From: Pseudomonas putida
GTDB taxonomy: Bacteria > Pseudomonadota > Gammaproteobacteria > Pseudomonadales > Pseudomonadaceae
DNA length: 64,000 bases
Direction of reading: 5' to 3'
NCBI RefSeq assembly: GCF_030159595.1
Contig: NZ_BSKJ01000008.1
Coordinates: forward strand, 62,001-126,000
Part shown: one piece after another, positions 7,836 to 16,231 of the stretch
How positions within the stretch are numbered: position 1 is the stretch's first letter
Layout of the letters: each line of letters begins with the position of its first letter
Notes under the pieces: model-generated
What the model saw: the letters and a program-made list of their open reading frames with translations, nothing else
Told to the model about the DNA's origin: nothing
The model's database searches: none
Position numbers and translations under genes: made by a program

Positions 7836-9839
7836 ATGAGTGCACCGACCCCTTCACTTGCCAATGGCAAGATCCGCATGAACCCTCCGGTGTTCTATTT
7901 TGCGGCAAGTTTCATCCTCATTTTTGGCCTGGTAGTCATTTCCAACCCGCAAGCCGCAGGTGACTGGTTGCTGGCGGCGCAGAACTGGGCGGCCAACACG
8001 GTCGGCTGGTACTACATGCTGGCGATGACGCTGTACCTGGTCTTCGTGGTGGTCACCGCCTTGTCCGGCTACGGCAAGATCAAGCTCGGTGCCGACCACG
8101 ACGAACCCGAGTTCAGTTACCTGTCGTGGGCCGGCATGCTGTTTGCCGCTGGCATCAGCATTACCCTGTTCTTCTTCTGCGTGTCCGAACCGTTAACCCA
8201 CATGCTGCAGCCGCCCCAAGGCGAAGCGGGCACGGCCGAGGCTGGGCGCCAGGCGATGCAGATCCTGTTCCTGCACTGGGGCCTGCATGGCTGGGGCGTG
8301 TTCGCCTTCGTCGGCATGGCACTGGCCTACTTCGCCTACCGGCATAACCTGCCGCTGGCGTTGCGTTCGGCGCTGTACCCGCTGATCGGCAAGCGCATCA
8401 ATGGGCCGATCGGCTACGCGGTCGATGGCTTCGGCATCATCGCCACGGTGTTCGGCCTGGGTGCCGACATGGGCTTTGGTGTGCTGCACCTGAATGCCGG
8501 CCTGGATTACCTGTTCGGCATCAGCCACAGCCAGTGGGTGCAGGTGATCCTCATCACCCTGATGATGGGCGCGGCGGTTGCCGTGGCCGTTGCCGGGGTA
8601 GAGAAGGGCGTGCGGGTGATGAGCGACATCAACCTGTTCCTGGCCTGTGCGCTGTTGTTGTTCGTGTTGTTCGCCGGGCCAACCCAGCACCTGTTCAACA
8701 CATTGATCCAGAACCTGGGTGACTACCTGGGCGCCTTGCCGCGCAAGAGCTTCGATGTGTATGCCTACGGTGAAAACCGTGACTGGCTGGGCGGCTGGAC
8801 AGTGTTCTACTGGGCGTGGTGGATTGCCTGGGCGCCCTTCGTGGGCCTGTTCATCGCCCGTATCTCGCGTGGCCGCACCATTCGCGAGTTCGTCTTCGGT
8901 GTGCTGCTGATCCCGCTGGGCTTCACCCTGGCGTGGATGTCGATCTTCGGCAACAGCGCCCTGGACCAGGTCATCAACCACGGCATGACTGCCCTCGGCC
9001 AGTCGGCCCTGGACAACCCGTCGATGAGCCTTTACCTGCTGCTGGAGACCTACCCCTGGAGCAAGGCGGTGATCGCCACGACGGTGTTCATCAGCTTCGT
9101 GTTCTTCGTGACCTCGGCCGACTCGGGCACCGTGGTGTTGTCGACCCTGTCGGCCAAGGGGGGTGAAGCCGATGAGGATGGGCCGAACTGGCTGCGCATT
9201 TTCTGGGGCGCGATGACCGCGCTGATCACCAGTGCACTGTTGTTCGCGGGCAGCATCGATTCGCTGAAGTCGGCGGTGGTGCTGACCTCGTTGCCGTTCT
9301 CGCTGATTCTGCTGTGCATGATGTGGGGGCTGCACAAGGCGTTCTACCTGGAGTCGCAACGGCAGATCGCGCAGATGCACTCGCTGGCCCCGTTTGCCCA
9401 GTCACGTCGCGGCCGTGGCGGCTGGCGCCAGCGCTTGAGTCAGGCTGTGCACTTCCCGTCGCGCGATGAGGTGTACCGCTTCATGGATGACGTGGTGCGC
9501 CCGGCAATTGCCGAGGTGCGTGAGGTGTTCGAGCAAAAGGGCCTGGTACTGATTACCCAGGATGACCCGAGCCACGACAACGTCAGCCTGAAGATTGGCC
9601 ATGGCGAGGAGCAGCCGTTCATTTACCAGGTGCAGATGCGTGGCTACTTCACGCCGTCGTTTGCCCTGGGTGGGCTGGGGACGCAGGATCTGAAAAACCG
9701 CCGTTATTACCGGGCGGAAGTGCACCTGAGCGAAGGCAGCCAGAACTATGACCTGGTGGGCTACAGCAAGGAGCAGATCATCAACGACATCCTCGACCAG
9801 TACGAACGGCACATGCAGTACCTGCATCTGGTTCGCTAG
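7836..9839 (+). CDS. betT: BCCT-family choline/glycine betaine transporter, BetT-like
   Basis: 667 residues, inner membrane. About twelve hydrophobic segments span roughly 15-500 and include the BCCT hallmark WTVFYWAWWIAWAPFVGLFIARISRGRTIREF near 320-352. A hydrophilic tail of about 150 residues (from SRRGRGGWRQRL to the end) matches the long cytoplasmic C-terminus of BetT-type carriers, which senses osmolarity. The start has GAGG ten bases upstream. Choline is the likely substrate, with choline-O-sulfate or other betaines possible given the sulfur setting; this is inference. A BetI-like palindrome is present upstream. Confidence 0.87.
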   Translation: MSAPTPSLANGKIRMNPPVFYFAASFILIFGLVVISNPQAAGDWLLAAQNWAANTVGWYYMLAMTLYLVFVVVTALSGYGKIKLGADHDEPEFSYLSWAGMLFAAGISITLFFFCVSEPLTHMLQPPQGEAGTAEAGRQAMQILFLHWGLHGWGVFAFVGMALAYFAYRHNLPLALRSALYPLIGKRINGPIGYAVDGFGIIATVFGLGADMGFGVLHLNAGLDYLFGISHSQWVQVILITLMMGAAVAVAVAGVEKGVRVMSDINLFLACALLLFVLFAGPTQHLFNTLIQNLGDYLGALPRKSFDVYAYGENRDWLGGWTVFYWAWWIAWAPFVGLFIARISRGRTIREFVFGVLLIPLGFTLAWMSIFGNSALDQVINHGMTALGQSALDNPSMSLYLLLETYPWSKAVIATTVFISFVFFVTSADSGTVVLSTLSAKGGEADEDGPNWLRIFWGAMTALITSALLFAGSIDSLKSAVVLTSLPFSLILLCMMWGLHKAFYLESQRQIAQMHSLAPFAQSRRGRGGWRQRLSQAVHFPSRDEVYRFMDDVVRPAIAEVREVFEQKGLVLITQDDPSHDNVSLKIGHGEEQPFIYQVQMRGYFTPSFALGGLGTQDLKNRRYYRAEVHLSEGSQNYDLVGYSKEQIINDILDQYERHMQYLHLVR

Positions 9840-9850
9840 ATAGTCGTTGG

Positions 9851-9897
9851 CTGTGCCGGCCTCTTCGCGGGCTTGTCCCGCGAAGAGGCCGGCACAG
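9851..9897. terminator. collapsed REP palindrome / bidirectional terminator between betT and tauD
   Basis: A perfect 21-bp inverted repeat (9851-9871 and 9877-9897) with a 5-nt loop. Its arms are the outer part of the REP sequence, so this looks like a REP pair whose middle was deleted. It sits between the convergent 3' ends of betT and tauD. Confidence 0.65.
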
Positions 9898-9910
9898 GCC
9901 GCATCAATTT

Positions 9911-10744
9911 TCAGAAAGGCGCATCCCCCAGGATGGTCGCCCGGTGCATCACCCGCCGGTTCGGTCGGTAATCATCCACCGCGAAGTGCTGGGTCACGCG
10001 GTTGTCCCAGAACGCCACGTCATTCTCCTGCCAGCGCCAGCGAATGCTGAACTCTGGTCGCGTCGCATGGGCAAACAGCAGCCTCAGCAGCGCATCGCTT
10101 TCCAGTTCGCTCAGCTCATTGATGCGCGTAGTGAACCCTTCATTGACGAACAACGCCTTGCGCCCGCTCACCGGATGCGTGCGCACCACCGGGTGCGACA
10201 GTGGCGGGTTGTTGCGCCGGGTCGCCTCCCAGCGCGCCAGGTCTTCCGGCGTGGTGCCAAAGCGCTCCAGCGGGAACGACTTGGTGAAATCGTGGGTGGC
10301 GGTCAGCCCGTCAAGCATCTCACGCAGCGGCGCCGACAAGGCCTCGAAGGCCGCAATGCCGCTGGCCCACAGGGTATCGCCACCGTAAGCAGGCAACTGC
10401 TTGGCGCTGAGCACCGCGCCCAGTGCCGGGGTCGGCAAGAAGGTCACGTCGGTGTGCCACACGGCGTTGTCACGTACATCGGTAACCGCCGTGTCGAGCA
10501 CCAGCACCTGCGGGGTTTCCGGCACGTTGGGGTAGATCGGGTGAATGTGCAGGTCGCCAAAGCGGGCGGCGAAGCGCGCCTGCTGCTCCGGGTTGATCGG
10601 CTGGTCGCGGAAGAACAGCACCTGATGCTTGAGCAGCGCCTGTTCGATGGCGTCGCGCTGTTCGGTCGTGATCTCGCGGCTGATGTCCACGCCACTGATC
10701 TGAGCGCCGAGGGCCGGGCTAAGGGGGGTAACGGTCAGGCTCAT
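9911..10744 (-). CDS. tauD: taurine dioxygenase (Fe(II)/2-oxoglutarate dependent)
   Basis: 277 residues, start MSLTVTPLSPALGAQISGVD; a longer in-frame reading adds an unlikely N-terminus. TauD hydroxylates taurine, which then breaks down to aminoacetaldehyde and sulfite. The iron triad is intact: H97 and D99 in AVWHTDVTF and H253 in VTQHFAVDDY, with the 2-oxoglutarate-binding Arg near 268 in MHRAT. These positions match E. coli TauD with an offset of two. It is last in tauABCD, 48 bases after tauC. A related sulfonate dioxygenase (for example AtsK-like) is a minor alternative. Confidence 0.93.
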   Translation of the reverse strand: MSLTVTPLSPALGAQISGVDISREITTEQRDAIEQALLKHQVLFFRDQPINPEQQARFAARFGDLHIHPIYPNVPETPQVLVLDTAVTDVRDNAVWHTDVTFLPTPALGAVLSAKQLPAYGGDTLWASGIAAFEALSAPLREMLDGLTATHDFTKSFPLERFGTTPEDLARWEATRRNNPPLSHPVVRTHPVSGRKALFVNEGFTTRINELSELESDALLRLLFAHATRPEFSIRWRWQENDVAFWDNRVTQHFAVDDYRPNRRVMHRATILGDAPF

Positions 10745-10792
10745 GTCTTTTCTCGTTCTAGGCGCCGGGCTGCCGGCGTGGTCAGTCGGCAA

Positions 10793-11632
10793 TCAGTGGC
10801 TCTGCCCATGCCAGGGCACCAGTTTGCGTTGCAGGGCACGCAGGCTCATTTCCAGGGCGAAGGCGATCAGCGCAATCAACAGGATGCCCAGCACCACCAC
10901 ATCGGTAACCAGGAACTGCGCCGCCGACTGCACCATGAAGCCCAGGCCGCTGGTGGCGGCAATCAGCTCGGCGGCCACCAGGGTCGACCAGCCGACACCC
11001 AGGCCGATACGGATGCCGGTGAGGATGTCTGGCAGCGCGCTGGGCAGGATCACATGGCGGATCAGCTGAACCTTGCTGGCGCCCAGTGACTGCGCCGCCC
11101 GCAGCTTGGCCGGGTCGACCGTACGCACGCCGGTGGCGGTGGCAATGGCGATCGGGGCGAAGATCGCCAAGTAGATCAGCAGCACTTTCGACAGCTCGCC
11201 GATGCCGCACCAGATGACGATCAGCGGCAGGTAGGCCAGCGGCGGAATAGGCCGGTAGAACTCGATCAGCGGGTCAAGGATGCCCCGGGCTACACGGTTG
11301 TAGCCGATGGCGATGCCGACCGGGATCGCGGTCAGGGTCGCGGCGACCAGCGCCAGGCCGATACGGCCCAGGCTGGCGCCCAGGTGCTGCCACAGGCTGG
11401 CATCCATGTAGCCTTGGGTGAGCAGGGTCCAGGCCCTGGCCAGGATGTCGCCGGGCGATGGCAGGAACAGGGGCTCGATCCAGCCGGCGGCCGTCACCAG
11501 CCACCAGACCAGCAACAGGCTGGCCAGGGTCAGGGTGCTGATCCAGCGGGTGGACAGTGGCCGGCGCGGCTTGGCGGCTGGCCGGGTTTGGGCGTTGTGT
11601 TTGCCGGCGACCGGCAGGTCCAGGCTACTCAT
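10793..11632 (-). CDS. tauC: taurine ABC transporter permease
   Basis: 279 residues, inner membrane BPD_transp_1 permease. An N-terminal cytoplasmic stretch rich in Lys/Arg (KHNAQTRPAAKPRRP) precedes the first hydrophobic segment at about 30-50. The EAA loop LRAAQSLGASKVQLIRHVILPSALPDILTGIRIGLG lies near 185-220. The start overlaps the stop of tauB by four bases (ATGA). Together with TauA and TauB it imports taurine under sulfate limitation. Confidence 0.92.
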   Translation of the reverse strand: MSSLDLPVAGKHNAQTRPAAKPRRPLSTRWISTLTLASLLLVWWLVTAAGWIEPLFLPSPGDILARAWTLLTQGYMDASLWQHLGASLGRIGLALVAATLTAIPVGIAIGYNRVARGILDPLIEFYRPIPPLAYLPLIVIWCGIGELSKVLLIYLAIFAPIAIATATGVRTVDPAKLRAAQSLGASKVQLIRHVILPSALPDILTGIRIGLGVGWSTLVAAELIAATSGLGFMVQSAAQFLVTDVVVLGILLIALIAFALEMSLRALQRKLVPWHGQSH

Positions 11633-12417
11633 GCGCGCTCCTGCAGGCTTTGGCGTTGGGAGAACACCCGCGCCAGCACATGCTCGCGGGTTTCGATGAA
11701 GGCGGGGTCGGACTTGATGGCCCGGGCCGATTCGCCAGCGGCATAGCGCTGGCCGAAGTCCAATTGCAAGCGCTCCACTACACGTCCCGGGTTGGGTGCC
11801 AGCAGTACCAGCTCGCTGGCGAGAAACACCGCTTCTTCGATGTCGTGGGTAATCAGGAACACCGGCTTGGCGGTGCGTTGCCAGACCTGCAGCAGCAGTT
11901 CCTGCATCTGCTCGCGGGTGAACGCGTCGAGGGCGCCGAACGGTTCATCCATCAGCAATACGCGTGGGTCGGCCGCCAGTGCGCGGGCCAGGCCTACGCG
12001 CTGCTTCTGGCCACCGGACAGTTGCCAGATACGCCGCTCGCCGAAGCCATCGAGGTCGACGAGGGCGAGCATTTCACGCGCCTTGGCCTCACGCTGGGCG
12101 CGGGGTACGCCGGCCAACTCGAGGCCGAAGGCGACATTGCCCAGCACGTTTTGCCATGGCAGCAGGGCATCGTCCTGGAACACCACACCGCGCTCGGCAC
12201 CCGGGCCCTGCACCGGTACGCCGTCGAGGGTGATGCGCCCGCCGCTGGGGGCGACAAAGCCGGCGATCAGGTTGAGCAGCGAAGTCTTGCCGCTGCCGGA
12301 AGGCCCCAGGGCCACCAGCAGCTGGCGTGGCCCCAGGCTCAGGTTGATGTCGGCCAGCACCGGGGTGCTGGCGCCAGGGTACTGTGCGCTGATGCGCTCC
12401 AGCTCGAGCAAGGCCAT
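11629..12417 (-). CDS. tauB: taurine ABC transporter ATPase
   Basis: 262 residues, starting MALLELERISAQYPG. Walker A GPSGSGKTSLLN near 40, signature LSGGQKQRVGLARALAADP near 135, Walker B VLLMDEPFGALD and switch His in FLITHDIEEAVF are all present, typical of the nitrate/sulfonate/taurine subfamily. It lies 13 bases after tauA and overlaps tauC, giving a tight operon. In this subfamily the ATPase works as a homodimer under the permease. Confidence 0.93.
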   Translation of the reverse strand: MALLELERISAQYPGASTPVLADINLSLGPRQLLVALGPSGSGKTSLLNLIAGFVAPSGGRITLDGVPVQGPGAERGVVFQDDALLPWQNVLGNVAFGLELAGVPRAQREAKAREMLALVDLDGFGERRIWQLSGGQKQRVGLARALAADPRVLLMDEPFGALDAFTREQMQELLLQVWQRTAKPVFLITHDIEEAVFLASELVLLAPNPGRVVERLQLDFGQRYAAGESARAIKSDPAFIETREHVLARVFSQRQSLQERA

Positions 12418-12430
12418 GACGGGCTCCGGA

Positions 12431-13402
12431 TCAGTTTGGAAGGAACTTGGCGCTGACGTACGGCGAGTAGTCCGGCAGTACGGCGTCGACCTTGCCTTGC
12501 TGCTTGAGGAAATTGGCCGTGTCGGTCAGTGCCTGGGTGGTCGGCGCGCCCAGGGCATTCGCCTGGTCTGCGGCCAGTGGGTAGACATTGCCCTCCAGCA
12601 GCACCGGAATGTCGCTGGCCTTGGCGCCGGACAGTTTCACCAGCTTGTCTACGTTGCCCTTATCGGCCAGCCAGGCTTTCGGGTCCTTGCGGTAGTCGGC
12701 GTAGGCGTCCAGGGTGACTTTGGCAAAGGCCTTGACCACATCCGGGTGCTTCTCGGCGAAGTCCTTGCGCACGATCCAGGCATCGAAGGTGGGGGCGCCT
12801 TTCTGGGCCAGTTCGCCCGAGGTGATCAATACCTTGCCGTTTTCCTTGGCTACGCCCAGGGCCGGGTCCCACACATAGGTGGCGTCGATGTCGCCACGCT
12901 TCCAGGCGGCAATGATGGCCGGTGGTGCAAGGTTGAGGATCTGTACCTTGGACGGGTCGATATTCCAGCTCTTGAGGGCGGCCAGCAGGCTGTAATGGCC
13001 GGTGGACACGAACGGCACGGCGACCTTCTTGCCAACCAGGTCTTGCGGGGTCTTGATGCTGTCGCGGGCGACCAGTGCTTCACCGGCGCCAATCTGGGTG
13101 GCGATAAGGAAAGTCTCGACGGGTAGCTTGCGGGTGGCGGCGGCGGCCAGCGGGCTGGACCCCAGGTAGCCGATTTGCACGTCGCCGCTGGCCACAGCAG
13201 TGATCACGTCAGCACCGTTATCGAATTTGCGCCAGTCGATGCTGGCCTTGCTGGCTTTTTCGTAGTCGCCGTCCACCTGCGCCACTTTGGCCGGGTCGAC
13301 GGTGGTCTGGTAGGCCACGGTCAGGTCGGCAGCCTGGGCAAACCAGCTGGTGCTGGCGAGGGTCAGGGCGGCGAACAGGCGCAGCGGAGCGTGCGGGATC
13401 AT
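12431..13402 (-). CDS. tauA: taurine ABC transporter periplasmic binding protein
   Basis: 323 residues from the ATG at 13402, preceded by GAGAGG; an upstream in-frame alternative at 13423 lacks a ribosome site. The signal peptide is MIPHAPLRLFAALTLASTSWFAQA. The mature protein starts ADLTVAYQTTVDPAKVAQVDG and contains the family segments DVQIGYLGSSPLAAAATRKLPVE and AAWKRGDIDATYVWDPALG. It is the first gene of tauABCD. The upstream region to the OprD porin is 498 bases, AT-rich near the tauA side, and probably holds the CysB-type control site and the promoter. Confidence 0.92.
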   Translation of the reverse strand: MIPHAPLRLFAALTLASTSWFAQAADLTVAYQTTVDPAKVAQVDGDYEKASKASIDWRKFDNGADVITAVASGDVQIGYLGSSPLAAAATRKLPVETFLIATQIGAGEALVARDSIKTPQDLVGKKVAVPFVSTGHYSLLAALKSWNIDPSKVQILNLAPPAIIAAWKRGDIDATYVWDPALGVAKENGKVLITSGELAQKGAPTFDAWIVRKDFAEKHPDVVKAFAKVTLDAYADYRKDPKAWLADKGNVDKLVKLSGAKASDIPVLLEGNVYPLAADQANALGAPTTQALTDTANFLKQQGKVDAVLPDYSPYVSAKFLPN

Positions 13403-13470
13403 GGTGAACCTCTCGTCAGGCAATCGGTGTGATGGATGGCGAGAAGACTAAATGATCTAAGAATTCTAAA

Positions 13471-13479
13471 ATAAATAAC
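13471..13479. promoter_or_regulatory. AT-rich ATAAATAAC element upstream of tauA
   Basis: The nonamer lies 69 bases upstream of the tauA start in an otherwise GC-rich region. The same string in inverted arrangement occurs upstream of lsfA, and a related TTTATTCC string occurs upstream of ssuE. This would suit a shared sulfur-starvation activator such as CysB, but the assignment is only inference. Confidence 0.3.
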
Positions 13480-13604
13480 TTTTTTGCATTAGCTTAGGAG
13501 CCAAATGCTTTAAGCCCAGGATCGGTGATTACCCTCAATGGCGAATGTCGAGGCACCTGCTAGGCTTTTTCGTCCCTATAGAACGATACGGAATTAGGTT
13601 ATGA

Positions 13605-13788
13605 GCAAACGTTTGCAAATAACCAAACGTTATGAATGGCGTTGCTGCTACAACGAATGGCAGTAAAGGTTCCTAACATATTCCGTAAAAATCTTACAAA
13701 TTCATAAAACGGTCATTTTGGATTTATAGGATTGTCATTATCCTGTAGCGCAGGTGGCGCCTTAGACCAAAGTCGCGAAACGTTTAGA
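13605..13788. promoter_or_regulatory. cluster of three AAACGTTT-type palindromes upstream of the OprD porin
   Basis: GCAAACGTTTGC at 13605-13616 is a perfect 12-bp palindrome, a 7/8 match (AAACGTTA) follows at 13625-13632, and GAAACGTTTAGA lies at 13777-13788. Such sites are typical operators of LacI/GalR-family regulators (Cra or PurR types). They occupy the 300 bases before the porin start. Nothing coding is seen in 13403-13900. Confidence 0.45.
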
Positions 13789-13900
13789 AACGATTGACTT
13801 ACTGGTCACGCTTTGGGACTAAATCGCCAATCCACGGTGAGCGGGGCAGAAGACCCCGCCGCCAGAGATACACAAGAATTAGAACGTAGAGGAGCAAATT

Positions 13901-15229
13901 ATGTACAAGTCCAGCCTGGCTCTGGCCGTGGCACTGGGGGTTCTCGCCCAACAAGCAGGCGCTGCCGGTTTCGTTGAAGACAGCAAACTGTCGCTCAGCT
14001 CGCGCACCATGTACTTCAACAACGACAACCGTGACGGCGGCGCTGACAACCGCGAATCGGGTCAGGGCTTCAAGCTCGACTACATCTCCGGCTTCACTGA
14101 AGGCACCGTTGGTTTCGGTGTCGATGCCCAGGCCCTGTGGGGTATCCACCTGGATGGCGGCCGTGGCAAGCACCCAGACAACAGCAGCTTCTTCCCGAGC
14201 GACAGCGACGGCTCTGCTGAAAGCCAGTGGGCTCGCGTTGGCGCCAACGCCAAGGCGCGCTTCTCGAAGACCGAAGTTCACTACGGTAGCGCCCTGGCGC
14301 CGAACCTGCCGATCCTGGTCTCCAACGATGGCCGTCTGCTGCCGCAAACCTTCGAGGGTGGCACCATCCAGTCGAAGGAAATCGACAACCTGACCATCAA
14401 CGCCGGTCAGCTGACCCACGCCATGGGCCGTGCTTCGAGCAACCGTACCGGCCTGTCGGTAGCCGGTGCTACCCAGGACAGCAACAAGTTCCGTTACGGC
14501 GGCCTGGACTACAAGCTCACGCCAGACCTGACCCTGCAGTACTACTACTCGAACCTGGAAGACTTCTACAAGCAGCACTTCCTGGGCGCGACCCATGTGT
14601 TCAAGATCGCTGACGACCAGTCGTTCAAGACCGACCTGCGCTACTTCGACAGCAGCAGCGACGGCAAGAACGGTGAGGCCGGCTACCGCTTCAGCAACAA
14701 CGGTGGTTTTGCCAAGAACGCTGGCGAGGTCGACAACAAGACCTGGTCCGCGATGTTCACCTACACCCTGGGTGGCCACTCGCTGATGCTCGGCCACCAG
14801 CGCGTCAATGACGACGGTGGTTTCGTCTGGCTGAACCAAGGCAACGTAGTTGACGGCAACGGCCGCAACGAAGGCGCCGGCGGTTCGAGCTTCTACCTGT
14901 TCACCGACAGCATGATCAACCAGTTCGCCAAGGCGGGTGAAAACACCACCTTCGGCCAGTACGCCTACGACTTCGCTCGCCTGGGCGTTCCGGGCCTGAA
15001 AGCCTCGGTTGCCTACCTGAAAGGTGAAGACGGCAAGAACGCCAACGGCAACGGTACCTTCAGCGAATGGGAACGTGACGCTCGCGTCGACTACGTTATC
15101 CAGGAAGGCACCTTCAAGGGCCTGGGCGCCAGCCTGCGTCACGGCGTATACCGTGGCACCGGCACCAGCTCGCTGGCTGACCAGGATCAGACCCGTCTGA
15201 TCTTCAACTACACTTACAACTTCCTGTAA
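13901..15229 (+). CDS. OprD-family outer membrane porin
   Basis: 442 residues with signal peptide MYKSSLALAVALGVLAQQAGAA and a strong GAGGAG ribosome site. The mature protein begins GFVEDSKLSLSSRTMYFNNDNRDGG and shows alternating beta-strand patterns, aromatic girdle residues and a C-terminal Phe-Leu in FNYTYNFL, as in Pseudomonas OprD/OprE channels. It stands alone between tauA (divergent) and lsfA, with a terminator directly after it. The location suggests a role in uptake of small anionic organosulfur compounds, but OprD family members vary widely in substrate and this is only inference. Confidence 0.92.
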   Translation: MYKSSLALAVALGVLAQQAGAAGFVEDSKLSLSSRTMYFNNDNRDGGADNRESGQGFKLDYISGFTEGTVGFGVDAQALWGIHLDGGRGKHPDNSSFFPSDSDGSAESQWARVGANAKARFSKTEVHYGSALAPNLPILVSNDGRLLPQTFEGGTIQSKEIDNLTINAGQLTHAMGRASSNRTGLSVAGATQDSNKFRYGGLDYKLTPDLTLQYYYSNLEDFYKQHFLGATHVFKIADDQSFKTDLRYFDSSSDGKNGEAGYRFSNNGGFAKNAGEVDNKTWSAMFTYTLGGHSLMLGHQRVNDDGGFVWLNQGNVVDGNGRNEGAGGSSFYLFTDSMINQFAKAGENTTFGQYAYDFARLGVPGLKASVAYLKGEDGKNANGNGTFSEWERDARVDYVIQEGTFKGLGASLRHGVYRGTGTSSLADQDQTRLIFNYTYNFL

Positions 15230-15246
15230 GCCGTAGCTGAACAAGA

Positions 15247-15273
15247 AGCCTCGCCTAGTGCGAGGCTTTTTTG
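15247..15273 (+). terminator. Rho-independent terminator after the OprD porin
   Basis: GCCTCGC-ctagt-GCGAGGC stem followed by six T residues, 18 bases after the stop codon. Confidence 0.9.
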
Positions 15274-15301
15274 TGCCTGCAAATTCGTATGCATTACGGT
15301 T

Positions 15302-15321
15302 ATAAATAAATCGTTATTTAT
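15302..15321. promoter_or_regulatory. AT-rich inverted repeat upstream of lsfA
   Basis: ATAAATAA and TTATTTAT arms around ATCG, followed by a T-rich stretch, 73 bases before the lsfA start. Resembles the element upstream of tauA; candidate binding site for a sulfur-starvation activator. Confidence 0.35.
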
Positions 15322-15394
15322 TCTTTTTGTTTTTAATCGAATGCAGGCACATTGAACCCATACGGTACAGAACCCAGCCAAGGAGCCGCAGCCC

Positions 15395-16033
15395 ATGAGC
15401 CTCAAACTCGGCGATATCGCCCCCGATTTCGAACAGGATTCCAGCGAAGGCAAGATCCGCTTCCACGAGTGGCTGGGCAACAGCTGGGGGGTGTTGTTCT
15501 CCCATCCGGCCGACTTTACCCCGGTGTGCACCACCGAGCTGGGCCTGACCGCCAAGCTCAAGGACGATTTCGCCAAGCGCGGGGTCAAGGCCATCGCTCT
15601 GTCGGTAGACCCGGTGGACTCGCACCATAAGTGGATCGAGGACATCAACGAGACCCAGAACACCGTGGTCAATTTCCCGATCATCGCTGACGCCGACCGC
15701 AAGGTGTCCGACCTGTACGACCTGATCCACCCGAACGCCAGCGACACCCTGACGGTGCGCTCGCTGTTTGTCATCGACCCGAACAAGAAGGTGCGCCTGA
15801 CCATCACCTATCCGGCCAGTACCGGGCGCAATTTCAATGAAATCCTGCGGGTGATCGACTCGCTGCAACTGACCGACAACCACAAGGTCGCCACACCAGG
15901 TAACTGGCAGGACGGTGACGAGGTGGTGATCGTGCCTTCGCTCAAAGATGAGGAAGAGATCAAGCAGCGCTTCCCGAAAGGTTACCGGGCGGTAAAACCC
16001 TACCTGCGGCTGACGCCTCAGCCCAATCGTTAA
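15395..16033 (+). CDS. lsfA: 1-Cys peroxiredoxin LsfA
   Basis: 212 residues, start MSLKLGDIAPDFEQD with AAGGAG upstream. The peroxidatic Cys is C45 in ADFTPVCTTELG, and no second cysteine exists anywhere in the protein, so it is a true 1-Cys (Prx6-type) enzyme. The C-terminal domain of about 60 residues (TPGNWQDGDEVVIVPSLKDEEEIKQRFPKGYRAVKPYLRLTPQP) is the Prx6 signature. It reduces hydrogen peroxide and organic peroxides. In P. putida LsfA is known as a sulfate-starvation-induced protein linked to the ssu genes, which follow it here. It has its own terminator. Confidence 0.95.
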   Translation: MSLKLGDIAPDFEQDSSEGKIRFHEWLGNSWGVLFSHPADFTPVCTTELGLTAKLKDDFAKRGVKAIALSVDPVDSHHKWIEDINETQNTVVNFPIIADADRKVSDLYDLIHPNASDTLTVRSLFVIDPNKKVRLTITYPASTGRNFNEILRVIDSLQLTDNHKVATPGNWQDGDEVVIVPSLKDEEEIKQRFPKGYRAVKPYLRLTPQPNR

Positions 16034-16075
16034 TGGATTCCTCGTTGCATTGCTCTTAGCCAAGCAGGGATTTTC

Positions 16076-16099
16076 GGGCCGTTTCGACGGCCCTTTTTT
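16076..16099 (+). terminator. Rho-independent terminator after lsfA
   Basis: GGGCCG-tttcga-CGGCCC stem with a run of six T, about 40 bases past the lsfA stop. Separates lsfA from the ssu operon. Confidence 0.88.
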
Positions 16100-16145
16100 A
16101 TGCCTGCAGAAACCGCGAAGAGGACCTTGAGGTAAAGATAAAAGT

Positions 16146-16153
16146 GGAATAAA
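16146..16153 (-). promoter_or_regulatory. CysB-like half site upstream of ssuE
   Basis: The minus strand reads TTTATTCC followed by ACTTTTA, close to the E. coli CysB consensus core TTTATTCC. It lies 79 bases upstream of ssuE in an AT-rich block (16130-16195) that must carry the ssu promoter. Confidence 0.35.
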
Positions 16154-16231
16154 CAAATGAAAAAATATGATTTCTAGATATATATGCCAGCTGTTAATGT
16201 CACCTCTAACCGAACACAAGGAAGCGCTGCA

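Noticed and set aside
8193..9380. Long antisense frame (395 residues) opposite betT
   Set aside because: The plus-strand BCCT transporter has clear homology over its full length; the antisense frame is His/Gln/Arg-rich and arises from GC-rich codon structure.
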